Below, one piece after another: positions 42,866-54,579 of a stretch of DNA of 64,000 nt (positions are counted from its first letter, which is position 1; each line of letters begins with the position of its first letter). A model generated the notes under the pieces. It had not been told where the DNA came from, made no database searches, and saw nothing but the letters and a program-made list of their open reading frames with translations. This stretch comes from Mauremys mutica. Its lineage: Eukaryota > Chordata > Testudines > Geoemydidae. The translations under genes and the position numbers were made by a program. Location: positions 10,009,501 to 10,073,500 of the forward strand of contig NC_059084.1 in the NCBI RefSeq assembly GCF_020497125.1, given 5' to 3'.

Positions 42866-45855
42866 TAAAGCAAAAAACTGAATCCAGAGCCTCCCAAGTC
42901 CAGGCTAGTGCCCTACCCATGAGTCCATCCTTCTCCTATGTAAGTATGCAGGTTTTCACTCCTATTACAGCCTTTGCTACCTCCCATACTTCACTCATTG
43001 CAGATATCCAGCTCCTACCCAGTCTTCTGTCTGCTCAGAAGTGCTTGTTGAGCCTCTGGGCCGTGAAAGCCTGACTTTAATCAAGACTATGCAGGAAAGT
43101 CCTTTCTTTAAAGAAAGCATTTAGATATTACAAGCATTCAGAATTGGTTTACCACATTGGGTAATGAAGCAGAGTTAAAAATACCATATGCTGCCTTGAC
43201 ATTGCCCATTCATTGCAATAAATGACTGAATTGGCTGTGACCACAGAACAAAACCGTGTTTTACATCTCTGCTTTTAAGTGAAGCAGCATATAAAGCTCT
43301 TTGCTACTTGGAAGATCCTCTTAGTGTTTTACATAAGAGGATAACAAAGTTTAATTGGAAAATGCAGGGAAGCTTGAGGCATCCCTTTTCCTTCTCCTGA
43401 ACCCAGAGTGCAGTTAAATATTAGACTGATAAGATCAAGACCCGGTGGTTCAAGGGAAATGCAATTGGTCAAATTCTGCTCTGTTCTCTGTTATTGCCAT
43501 ATAATGAGGAGGTCTATTGGGGTTTCACCTTTGTACCTGATGTCAAAATTTGGCCCAGTGTTTCCAGTTGACTGCACTGGATAACCCAAATGCCTCCCAA
43601 CCACCCTCAAGCATCCCATGTGATCTATATAAATCTGTCACAACTAAACAGAGCTTGCTCCAAAGTACCAGAGAGGAACTGACAAGTACGTCCAGACTGT
43701 TTGAAAACAACATTTATTTTAGATCATTTCATATAGTTTTGTGTATGATACTTGCTTTCTCACACAGAAGAGAAGGAAGAAAGAAAGAGTTCTCCCTAAC
43801 AATTCAATATTACATGTAATTCTGAAGGCAGGCTCTATCCCCTTGACAATAAAGTAATATGGAATATTCAAGGGAGACGAAAATAGATGTAATTTCTCAT
43901 TCTTTTCATGTGCTGAAACCATCTCGTAATTTTATTAATAGCAGGGCCTGTCTCTATGGAAAAGCTCTTCTTCTGGTGATCTTTCCTTTTGTTTAAAGCG
44001 GTTTACAATAGGATGGATTGAAAAAATAAAAAACGTAAGCCTGATATTTGCCTATTTGAATTGCCTTTTGAATTACTATATTATTCTGTGGGACTAAAAT
44101 AAATGTGTTTATTTCAGTAGCAAATTATCTCAATAAATGGATAGTCCTAAACATGCAGCAATGCCAGGTGATTCACAGCACAAGAAAGTGTGCTTCTGGC
44201 AGTGATTCTCAGCAGGAAAATGGGAAAAGGTGTTGCTAAGTCTTAGGAAATGCTGCAAACGAACAAGTTTATGAGGGATTCCACATTGTTCTCATTCAAG
44301 AAGAAATAAGCAGCTGAAGAATAAACAAATCCTAAGGGAACCTTATAGGGCACTAAGGAAAAAAGAGATTACAGATTGCAAGAAGTCAACTTCTGTGCAG
44401 GTCTCCCAAATTCTATGCTAGTACCCTAATCACTGATGTCCTATTTAAACTGATGGGGATTGAGAGGAGTTACTGTCTGATGTCCTGTGTGATATACATT
44501 GTTCATCTTGGTCTATCAATTTCACACCTCTTAGGAACGTCTGCAGGAAGACTGAAGACTGAATGGGACCGTGGATACTGAATAACACTGTCACCACTAA
44601 TCAGGGTCATTTTAGGTCAGGGTCAAGGACCTCTGACAAGCTTGCACTGCTGCATTATTAGTGGAAGAAGCGGGTGTCCATTTCTGTTTCTGAATGACCC
44701 TTGTTTCTTCTGCCACAAATTTGTTTGTGGGGATATGGAACGCAACTTGAGTTGGGGGGAATTATAGGTTCACCCAATTTCCCCCCTCCCCTTTTTTATA
44801 GCTTCCCTTTAAAACCAACAAGTGATAATAAAAAACGCCAGCTGGGCAGCATTGATAACGCTGGTGTTCATTCAGCTACAGAAATGGACACCACCTTCCT
44901 CCACTAATGATGCTGCAGTGCAAGCTTCCCCATGCTGCTTGTCACTGGTCCTTGATCCTGATCTAAAGCGACCATGCTTAGTGGTAACTGTTATTCAGTC
45001 TCCGAGGGCCCTTTCAGTCTTTGGTCTTCCCGCAGAGGTTCCCAAGGGGTATGAATTGGTAGTAGCTATGATTATATTTTATGTGATGTGGACACTAGCC
45101 TAAGATGAACAATTTATATCACACCACACATCAGTTTAAATAGGACACCAGTCACCTGAGGTATGATGCTATATTCAATTGACATGGGCTGAAAGTCAAT
45201 GAGTGTACACATTGACCATGTGTTTCATGTGCAGTTTGGCTATTTCACCTGTGTAATTCATATGGCACATGTATTCCTGATGGAAGTTTCTTGTAGATCA
45301 TGTTTTTTAAAAAAATGTGTAAGTCACTGAAACATCTGATTCACAATAAAACCATGTAATTCCCACAGCAACCTAGATCGGGCTCTCATCGCTCAAACCC
45401 AGCTGTGTGTCATGGTCTGGTTATTTGATTCTTTGTTTTATTTACTAAGGGAAATGTCACTTGGAAGTTACAAATACAAACAAATTAGAAAGTCACAAAG
45501 GGACAGATTCTGCTTCACTCTGCGACCCCTCCATACCACTGCAGAAACCCATTGTCATAAGGGGGAGGAGGGGCTTCTCTGCATAATGTACAGGATTACA
45601 GGAATGGCTGTAATCACAGGTCCTGGCCTAGAGGGCATGATGGGGCTGGGTAGAGAGTGATGGTATTTTGACTGTAGCTACCTGAGAGATCATCTCCGCT
45701 CTGTGACCAAGACATTCAATAACAACTACTTTCCACTGGAACATAAAGCTATTCACCAAATGGGAGAGGTTCAAGAACACTGAAGACAAGGTTTGCAGGA
45801 GCTGAACCTAAGCTGTACAGCTCCAGGCTGCACGATGTAAGGGTGACCACGGAAT
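42866..45855. other. No recognised feature
   Basis: About 3 kb non-coding. A weak old-repeat piece (CAGAGCCTCCCAAGTCC to ATGAGTCCATCC, about 42885-42935) resembles MIR-type tails. Confidence 0.35.
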
Positions 45856-45860
45856 GGCCC

Positions 45861-45925
45861 TGTAGCGGGCCGGTGTGGCTCCCCTCCTCCCCGGAGAGGG
45901 TTGAGCCCCGGACCCGCCTGTTACA
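45861..45925. mobile_element. 65-bp TGT...ACA element with 5-bp duplication
   Basis: Starts TGTAGCGGGCCGG and ends CCCGCCTGTTACA, directly flanked by GGCCC on both sides (45856-45860, 45926-45930). The termini resemble those of the solo LTR at 34716-35185. Probably an internally deleted LTR, but small enough for chance to matter. Confidence 0.5.
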
Positions 45926-45930
45926 GGCCC

Positions 45931-46733
45931 ACTTTCATAACACAATGTGAAACTCATTTCCTCACATTCACGTTCCTCAGTTTCTTTGTGTGTGTGCGCA
46001 CAAACATGCACACGTGTCAAGAAACAAAAAGCCTATGAATACATCAAGCTTTTTCTCCAACAGGCTGGGAAGGAAGACAGGAAGAATTTGTTTTTTGTAT
46101 TTTTATGCACTTGGGAGGTGCCCCGATGCCATGGTGATGGGCCATATAAGAAGATAGAGGGATATGTATTAGATAACACCAGTCTCATGTCTACCAGATT
46201 CCAGCGAGTGCGGCTCAGTACATCTGTTAGACTATCTCATTCCTGCCTGCTTAGTCATGCGTAGCTTGCTGGTGTTCCAGAAGTCCTTCAGGTCTGTAAT
46301 AAATGAGAGGGAACATCCAGGGTCAGCTGATACTCTGACAGGTTGTTTTCTTTCTATGGCTGTATTTTCAGTCTCCTAGATGTCAGTTTAGAGACATTTT
46401 AAGCAGTTATGAAAGTCACCTTGCATGACATATTATCCTATCTCTGAGCAAGTGATATGCCTGCTCTACTCCAAAACACAGTCAACATGTGTGGCACAAG
46501 GCCACCCCTAGTTAGATTTGAACATAGGGATTTAGGAACTTTGGGCACCTCCGTTTGAAAATCTTGACCTCAAACAATATTAATATGTTTTGGCTTTGTC
46601 TTTACCCTGATGCTATTCCAGAATATTTTAGAGAGAGAAACAGAGAAGTAGGTGCTATTCTGTTCTCAATTATATGTTAGTATAATTCAAGAGTAGCTCC
46701 AATTTAGACAACAAAGTTTCTCTGGATCTTTAC
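45931..46733. other. No recognised feature
   Basis: Non-coding sequence. Confidence 0.4.
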
Positions 46734-47063
46734 CAGTGTTGCTAACTCTCATGATTTTATTGTGAGTATCATGATATCTGGCTTTTTAAAAAAAAAGACT
46801 CAGCTGCTGGAATCCTGTTATTACATAACTTTCAGTTAAAACAAAAAGTCTTTTTTATTATTACCTGTAATTATTATTAATAAAAAGCCTTTATTATTGT
46901 ACAGAAGGCTTGAGAATGTGAAGCATAAAGGCTCAAAACCCGGAAGGCAAATAAAAAGAACTTCAGATGTATTTATTTCTAAAATCCCATGATTTTTAAG
47001 CTAGTCTGATGATTTTTTGGGGACCGGCCTCATAATTTTTGAAAACATGGGGTTGGCAATACG
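46734..47063 (+). repeat. DNA-transposon-like repeat (GTTGGCAATAC family)
   Basis: The left end CAGTGTTGCTAAC and right end GTTGGCAATAC are inverted. The interior carries TCATGATTTTATTGTGAG and GGAGGCAAAT-like text. Related copies: 52949-53165 (opposite strand), 53660-53809 (partial) and 58477-58756. Confidence 0.55.
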
Positions 47064-47390
47064 CTATACCACTGCAACGGAGAGCAGCACTTGGCTTAAA
47101 ATGTACATTTAAAGGAAACATCATCTTCAGAGAATTTCCCAAAGCAATGAAAACAATAACATTACACGAGGGAGAACACACCTTATGTGTGTATTAATTT
47201 AAACAATGAACAGAGACGAGAAATACATTCCCAATTATTCAGACTTCCGCTGTCTCAGTCTCCTATTCTCAAGAACTGTCCTATTCTACTGATTACCAGT
47301 CTATTGAAGCAGTTCAACTAATTTGGTCTCTACTGTCTACTGAAGCAACCCCAAACCACTGAACTATTTACTACAGTGTTGGGTTTTATG
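47064..47390. other. No recognised feature
   Basis: Spacer before an LTR-like block. Confidence 0.4.
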
Positions 47391-47477
47391 CCTGTCCATA
47401 GTCAGGAATCAGAAAAACATTGTCAAAGGATCCAGCCAAGCCCACCCATGCTCCAAGTACTAGCTCTTTAAGAACAA

Positions 47478-47496
47478 GCATTCTGGGATTTGTAGT
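47478..47496 (-). promoter_or_regulatory. ZNF143/Staf-type binding site
   Basis: Read on the minus strand the site is ACTACAAATCCCAGAATGC. It matches the well-known ACTACAATTCCCAGAATGC-type element recognised by ZNF143 (with THAP11) except for one base. It lies about 62 bp before TATAAAAG. Confidence 0.7.
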
Positions 47497-47557
47497 TTCC
47501 TTGTGGGATCATGTGATTGTAGCTACAGCAAGGCCTCTTGGGAGTAGGGACTTAGGC

Positions 47558-47565
47558 TATAAAAG
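47558..47565 (+). promoter_or_regulatory. TATA box
   Basis: TATAAAAG, the only clear TATA box in the block, placed between the ZNF143-type site and the poly(A) signal. Confidence 0.55.
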
Positions 47566-48062
47566 AAGTGCCAGCTATCAGTATGGGTGTGGTTTTTGTG
47601 AGAGAGGTAATTAGAGTCCCAAGGAAGTAGCTTGGAGGAAGCCTCAGAGGAGGCTGGTTACAGGAGCAAGAGAAAGGAAGAGCCTGAGGCTACATGCAAT
47701 GGCACACACTAATGGTGCACCCCACTGCTTACACTTGCTTAGGAGCCCTAGGCTGTGTCTTCCAGAGAGAACTGGGGGCAGCCTGCTATTGCTCCCCTGC
47801 AAGAAGGGAGACTTGTGTGGACCATGGGGAAATGACTGTTGAACTGTTCAGCTTGATAAGAGCAAAATGTCTGTTGCTGAGACTGTTTGTTACTCTGGAA
47901 GGAGAGGAGCTTGCTTTGGCTGGAGGCTCAAATCACAGTACACAAATTGCCTGAAAACCCCCAATAAACTACATAATTGCCAGCAGAAGACTGTGGACCA
48001 TTGAGGGACATTAAGGAATCCCTGTAACTTGATGCTGGGATGAGGTTAGCTGCCCTGTCACA

Positions 48063-48955
48063 AATATTCTGCCCTTCAGTTAAGGATTGCAAGGTGTGCT
48101 GCAGACTTTGCTGTGAGGTAGGTCAGTATTCTTATACTTGATTTGAAGGTGTATTAACTGAGGAACAGGCTGGTGAAATGACATATCCAGGGTCACACAG
48201 GGTCTTGGCTAGAGTGAGAAGCCTAGTCCCTTGATATAGGGCTGTATTCTGTGAGGCAGAGGAAACTGATGCACAGAGTTGAAGGAGGTCAGTGTATTGA
48301 TCCAGTTACAAAGGTCTGGAGTGTTTTGGTTTTTTTTTAAATGGCCTGTATTCTGTTGGTGAACAGTGTGAAAGGGTCTGGGGTGGGGATTTGCTTCAAC
48401 CATGAGACACACATATGTCTGTATACCTTCCTCTTGCCTCTCTTTCCGTTCTATCTCATGTAGGTTACAGGGTTGAAAGTATTTTTATAACTTTTTTGGG
48501 GCAAGGGGTCTTTCTTGCAAAATTCCTATTGACTTCTGTGGGACCAGGATCCTAGCCTGCTAAGGAAAGAATGCAGCTGCTTTGAAAAGTTAAGCTAGTA
48601 CCCAACCAGCTTCAGCTGAGTTGTGGCAGAGTGTTTTCATCTTTGGAAACCAGGATAAAAACCATCCAGAAAACATTCTACAATGCGGACAAGCTACAGT
48701 AGCTCAGGCTAAAGGGATGGGTCTAAGCTTTTATGCTAGGCTCTTATTCCCTCTCTACTCAGAAGCATACAGACTTATGGTTTCAAACAGTGATAATTTT
48801 TAAATGGAATTAAAAATGAAGCAGGTCCCTGAGTTCCCATTATTCATATGCACAGGAGGTCACAATTAAGCTAGTTATTTGGTTTCAGTTCAGTACTGCA
48901 GGTTCTTCATGCTTCACTCATATCCAAAACACCTGTTCTAATACCATGATAGACA
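48063..48955. other. No recognised feature
   Basis: Non-coding sequence. Confidence 0.4.
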
Positions 48956-48957
48956 TG

Positions 48958-50200
48958 GGGCCAGATTTTCAAAGTGCATGCATGCTTCTGTGCGTGCCTG
49001 TCTTTCAGGCACATAGCGTGTGAGACACAAAAGTACTCAGGTGCCTAGTCCAGTTTTTAGGCACCTCTGCAATCCACAGAACTCCTGCTTGGCTGCCACC
49101 TAACCTTGGAGGTGCCTAATCTCAGCTGGTGCCTAAGATTTTTTCTTCTCGGCATGTATATTGCAGCCTCACTCTAGGCACCTATCTCCTGCTTGAGTAT
49201 GCACACTGCTGCCTCATGCAAGGTGCCCAGCTCCTGCCTAAGCCCCAGAGCAATTCACAAACCAGGAAAGATGAGCGTTCAGCCCCCTAAGTCAAGTGCT
49301 GGGGCCTGATTTGGTCAGGGGTCTCTGAGCACGCCTACCAGATCAGGCCCCTGAGGGGAGTTCACACAAAGCAGCCAGGGGTTATGAAGTATTCTGATGT
49401 GGGGCCCCCTCAGTCTCTCCTATTAAAGTTGTTCCACTTTAATTAAACAATTGAATAATTAAATATTAAATTAGACCAGTTATAAAATTAGACTGACTCC
49501 ATAGCCCAGTGGCCCGGACAGTCACCTGAGGTGGCTGATCCCCATTCAAATCCCTTCTCTGGAATTTGAACCGGGGCGGGGGACGAGTCTCCCACACCTT
49601 CGGTGAGTATCCCATCCACTAGGCTAAAGATTATAAAGGCGAGCTTTCTCTTCCTCTACCCACCATCTCCACCATCAATTTTGTTTCAGGACTTGCAAGC
49701 AACTTAGGTGGGAAAATGCCTGTTTTCTGTCCGGTTTATGGATCCCAAGCAGAACCAGGTGCTTCTTTGCTGCCTGGATTTAAGTGCTCATCTAGGTTGG
49801 CCAGGCGTCTAGTTTTCGACTGGAACGCCTGGTTGAAAAGGGACCCTGGTGCCTCTGGTCAGCACCACCGACCGGGCTGTTAAAAGTCCAGTCGGTGGTG
49901 CTGAGGTTCTCAGGCAGGCTAGTCCCTACCTCTCCTGGCACCGCGCTGGGCCGCAGAAGCGGCCAGCAGATCCGGCTCCAAGGCAGGGGGCCACCCGCCC
50001 CGAGCACTGGCTCTGCACTCCCATTGGCCGGGAACCACGGCCAATGGGAGCTGCGGGGGGGCAGTGCCTAACTCAGGCTTTGTGGCTTGGAGTTGTGTTC
50101 CTGTGATTTTTTTGTGGTGCCTAACTTTTAGGCACCTAAACGCTCAGCACTGCAATGCCTAAGTCCCTTCGTGTCCCACCTGTAGTGTCCAATGACACAG
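48958..50200. repeat. Composite old repeat (TTAGGCACC-rich) with GC-rich insert
   Basis: The outer parts (48958-49215, 50117-50200) repeat GGTGCCTAA / TTTTAGGCACCT. Between them a piece at 49490-49640 (CCACTAGGCTAAAG) matches the nested segment in 27541-28199. A GC-rich insert at about 49795-50065 carries GACCGGGCTGTTAAAAGTCC and a CCAATGGGAG palindrome (50018-50050). Confidence 0.4.
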
Positions 50201-50209
50201 GTATTCGGG

Positions 50210-52350
50210 TGCACGTTCTGACTGTGTGTCTACAAGAGACTGAAAAGTTCAGCCACACTGCTTCTGGCCCTGTGTTGTATTATGGATTTAACTCATCCCA
50301 CCAGTGCACATCTGATTTTTCAAATAGTACAATCAAAGATCAAAATTAGAAATCAAATTTTGGCAACAATTAAAGCACTACTCTGTGAATATTGGTGTTC
50401 CTAACGCTCAACTTCTCAAACTCAGGTGAAAGGGTTGTGAACACAGTTGAACTGAAAATTCATATTTTAATAGTCTCTAAGTTTTTGCCCACTGTTTTCC
50501 CTAGTTCTATGCAGGTTTCTCGTGGAGTTGGCACAGGGGTTGTGGGAACAGGGGAATATTTTTTGGTATTTAGTCAACTTCCTTTCCACTGTATGCGAAA
50601 ACCTAACTGTAGCTTGTGTGACCCCCCGAGCCAAAGAACTGGTGAAGTCAGCTGAAAAACAAATCTTCCTCTTTCAAATGTGCAAACTTTGCTTATTCGT
50701 TGAAAACGTTCCAGCAAGGCCGCAGGGTGCACTGAGCCTGCCTAAAGGCAGCTTTAACTTATGTTTCAGCCACTTAAGAAGGGAAATAATACTCAGCTGA
50801 GCCCTCTGGTATTCAGGAACAAACAAACTTTACCAAAGAACCTATCATTGAGGTAGCTTTTTTTTTAAAAGCTAGCCAAAGATACATAAAGCATCATGGT
50901 AAAGAATCCTTGCCAATTTATTCTGTAAACTATAATGTGTACATAGTGGTGACAAGAACCCACTTCCTGACCTAACTCATGAAAATAGCTCAGTATATTT
51001 CAGTAGCTACATGAGACCAGAATCCTGGGAATTCTAATTGCAGTAACATGTCAGTACAATGGAGTTCATCTGTGGTGGGACAAGATATATCATCCTGTGA
51101 CAATGCATGAAGAATTCAGTAGTGCAGTCTTATCACCATGACCTGGGCCAGATGTAAGCTGTAGATGTGCAAATGCATCATATGCAGCTACTAAGTAAGT
51201 GAACAACCTACAGTTGCCAGTGAAATAACTGTGTTTGCAGCCAGGTAGTTAGTTACAGAGAAACATATTTTCAGAGTTTAGCATGCAGCTGCACAACAAG
51301 TATATGCATAATTGTGGATCTAATCTGCATTCATAGTTGCTGAAGCTGTATGTACGAATCCAATAACTGGCTGTACAAATGGCCAGTTCTGACCATGCAT
51401 GTATAAACACCTAATTACACAGGCAAGGGCTGGTGGGTCTGTGCCTTTTTCAGATTTGTGATGTTTTGTGATGTTTTACATTCTGTACAAGCATAATTTC
51501 CCTGGCCTTGTTTTTTTCTGAAAGCATTACTTTTGGTGGAGATGCAGGAGATAGTGGGAGGTCAAGGCACAGGCAGGACAGCCCCTTTAGTTATGCTATG
51601 TAAATACAGCCAACTGATAGCTGCTGATGCAGTATTTAATGCAATAACATTCAACCACCATCCAACTACAGAATCTGGGGAATCCATTTTGAAGCGATTT
51701 GATATTGCCATATGTCTTGAGTGGAAATATGACATATGGTTCCTGTCATCTTGCCTGCTCCCATTTAATCACACTCTTAACGAGCACAGACATGAAAAAT
51801 GAATGGTCCCCTTTGTCATTTACAATAATGCTAATTTTCTTTATTCATTATTCCTCTCAAATAACCAGAGTTCATTTTAGACCCACTTTCAATATTTCAG
51901 TCAGACAACTGCACAAGAACCCTAGGAATTTTTTTTTAATCTGTTGCAATGTTCAAGTACACTGTGGAAAGGTATGCAATTTTCTTGGGACTTTCCTCTT
52001 TAAATAAACTGGGCTTTAGTTTTCAGGGGAAGGGAGGAAGGTTGTTCCTTCGCTGTCTTATGGCCCTACTTTATTCCCAGCTAAATAGGGAGGGTTAGTA
52101 AAAATGAATATTAGTTTAAGGGGAAGAATGTCAGAACAACATAGGCCAGAATGTAATCAGGTTGTGGATATATTCTGTGGATGCCGCTGTATTTGTATTC
52201 AGACCTGAAGCCTTACAAATCCATATGTCCTACAAGGTTTTGCTGCAAGATGAATTCCATTGAATGACAATTAATTTTTGCTTAATGAGAAAATCAGTTC
52301 TCTCTTCCTGCTGAAAAGGTGGGGTTATTAAGGGAGAGATTTGCTAAAAC
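50210..52350. other. No recognised feature
   Basis: About 2.1 kb non-coding, AT-rich. Nothing was identified. Confidence 0.4.
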
Positions 52351-52355
52351 ACTTA

Positions 52356-52624
52356 AGGTACGTCTACACGGCAATCACAAATCTTCAGCAGCAAGTCTCA
52401 GAGCCTGGGTCTACAGACTTGGGCCTGCACCACGGCTCTAAAAATAGCTGTGTACACATTCAGGCTCAGGATCTGGACCCCACCCTGGGTTTCAGAACCC
52501 GAGTGCCAGCCCAAGCCCCAAATTTTACACAGCTATTTTTAGCACTATAGCACAAACTGGCGTTTGTAGACCCAGGTTCTGAAACTCGCTGCTGCAGGTT
52601 TCAGTGCGCCATGTAGACATACCC
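52356..52624. mobile_element. Foldback Harbinger-like MITE with TTA duplication
   Basis: A 269-bp element with ends AGGTACGTCTACACGGC and, complemented, GGGTATGTCTACATGGC (14 of 17 alike). TTA lies at 52353-52355 and 52625-52627. The interior pairs almost throughout, for example GAGCCTGGGTCTACAGAC with GTAGACCCAGGTTCTG, and AAAAATAGCTGTGTAC with ACACAGCTATTTTT. Confidence 0.75.
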
Positions 52625-52948
52625 TTAGTGTTTGGTAAAATTCCCACTGATTTCAATGCAAGCAGTTAGGTCAATGCAGTTGGTGTAGCTGTGCTAGTGC
52701 AAACCGCGAATGTGAACAAGGAGAGCTGTGATTTTCAGCAGTAATTCTACAATTTCAAGCAGGGATTTTCTGCTATATAGCTGGTGAAATGGTCAAAGGT
52801 CCATAATAAATGTAATGTACTTGGTTCAGCTATTTATCACATAATATTCACTTCCATGTGAAAACAGAATATATAGAAGCCAAGGTTGCACTTGCTTTAG
52901 TTGTTAAGGTTGTGAAATAGTCCATATGTTTCTACCTATTTGGCAGGT

Positions 52949-53165
52949 CATGGGTATTGTCAACCCCAAGTTTTAAATCATGAGTCATCCCTCTCCCAAA
53001 AATCATGAGATTTTAAAAATAATACATGTAGGGGAGGGGTATTTGCTTTCAGTCATTAGGGTTTGCATTTTCAACTTTTCTCTGTAATCTATGAGGGCTA
53101 CAAACTTTAAGTGAAAGTTCAAATCTTTATGTAATCATATGATTTTTTAAAAGAAATGCCAGATA
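52949..53165 (-). repeat. GTTGGCAATAC-family repeat, opposite strand
   Basis: Begins GTATTGTCAACCCCAAG and contains AATCATGAGTCAT and ATCATGAGATTTT, the complement of the 3' half of the copies at 46734 and 58477. A further degenerate segment of the same kind follows to about 53450. Confidence 0.5.
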
Positions 53166-53659
53166 CTGTAAGATTGATGATAAAATTAAAAGAATTGGCA
53201 GCGCTGGGTATAACCATGCAAACAAAGGTCAATCGTGTCATAGTTGAAACTCGAGGTTCATTGTTGCACAAAATTATTATGAGACTCTTTAAAAATATAT
53301 GTTTAAATCTAAGGCTCTTATTCTCTTCCCACTGGTTATTTAAGCCTTTAAGATGCACTTGTGTCAAACTTTTCTCCACAACAATGAGGGCCAGAAACTT
53401 ATCCCGTCCCCCCACCCCATAAAATTAAAGTTGAAATTCCCATGTAACTAGTCCACTACACCAGTGGCTCTGAGGAAAACCATCAAATATTGAGAACCAT
53501 GATAACATTGTGGGAGTTGCTAACAACAGTACAGTGAATTCTGCGTATAGGGAGTTTTTCTAGTGAAAAATTGAAAGTATTCACCAAATAATGAAGTTTA
53601 AGGTAGCTTGTATTTGCTAACAAGTGTGTGGAACATCTACTATGAGGTGTTATTTGCAG

Positions 53660-53809
53660 TATTGTGATATTTGGTATTTCTTGTGAAAGCTCTAACTTCT
53701 GCGGTCATGTGAATGTGAGAATCTCAGCTTTCATTTAAAAACACCAAACAAAATGATATTCTAGCCCTCAAGGTTGCAGCGAACAGCTTGAAAACGTAAA
53801 TCCCTAAAG
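53660..53809 (+). repeat. GTTGGCAATAC-family repeat, partial copy cut by a MITE
   Basis: GATATTTGGTATTTCTTGTG to AACGTAAATCCCTAAAG matches the 5' half of 58477-58756. The copy ends exactly where the hAT-like element at 53810 starts. Confidence 0.5.
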
Positions 53810-54110
53810 CAGTGGGTCTCATTCAGCACAGAGCTGTAGCCCATGTCACATCCTCAGAGCCACACAGGTAGTATTGGATGCGGCCCACATAACACATTAC
53901 GCTCCAGGCCAATGGGGGCTGCGGGAAGCGGTGGCCAGCACGTCCCTCGGCCCGCATTGCTTCCTGCAGCTCCCATTGGCTGAGAGCGGCGAACCGCGGC
54001 CACTGGGCGCTGCGATCGGCCGAATCTGCAGATGCGGCAGGTAAACAAACCGTTCTGGCCTGCCAGGGGCTTACTCTGAACAGGCCACGCCCCTAGTTTG
54101 GGAACCACTA
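53810..54110. mobile_element. hAT-like MITE with internal GC palindrome
   Basis: The ends CAGTGGGTCTC and TTGGGAACCACTA are inverted, as in many hAT MITEs. Inside, GGCCAATGGGGGCTGCGGGAAGC pairs with GCTTCCTGCAGCTCCCATTGGC (about 53906-53981). No matching 8-bp duplication was found, so one flank has probably changed. Confidence 0.6.
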
Positions 54111-54111
54111 G

Positions 54112-54575
54112 TATACACTAATACATAATTTTACATGCAAAACTGCAAATACAAGTGTCTAATGAAATACTTTTGCTGTTTCAGTGATCGAATTTGTATG
54201 CATAACTGTCACAATTGTGGCCACCTGTTAGGCACACAGCTCTATGTACAAACTGGAAATGTGCAAGTTGGGCCTAGCTTTTTCGAACATCTGGCTCTGG
54301 GTATCCAGAGACTGGAACCCAACTCTTTGTGGTTTGCCATACAGAGGTGCAAGTGCAATCCATTTCTTACCGGTCTGGGGGAGTAGGCCATGGGGGGCAT
54401 GTTACCTCCTCATGTGACCCTCCACATGACTCCTCCCTGCCCCCATCCTGGGGCCCCCATGTTCTCCTCATCCCCTCCCCATGTTCTGAAGGTGCAGCAG
54501 GAGGAGGACAGAGCCCCCCCCCCAACCCTAAGAAAGGAGCAGAACTAGATGCTTGAAAGCCACAACTGAGGAATA
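54112..54575. other. No recognised feature
   Basis: Short non-coding stretch, C-rich near 54410-54530. Confidence 0.4.
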
Positions 54576-54579
54576 AGAC

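Larger units (their letters stand above)
47395..48062 (+). mobile_element. LTR-like block with promoter signals
   Basis: On the plus strand a ZNF143-type site (47478-47496) is followed by TATAAAAG (47558-47565). About 400 bp further on comes AATAAA (47963-47968), and the unit closes with CCCTGTCACA at 48062. This is the layout of an LTR or other retroelement promoter. No exact target duplication was found, so the boundaries are approximate. Confidence 0.5.
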
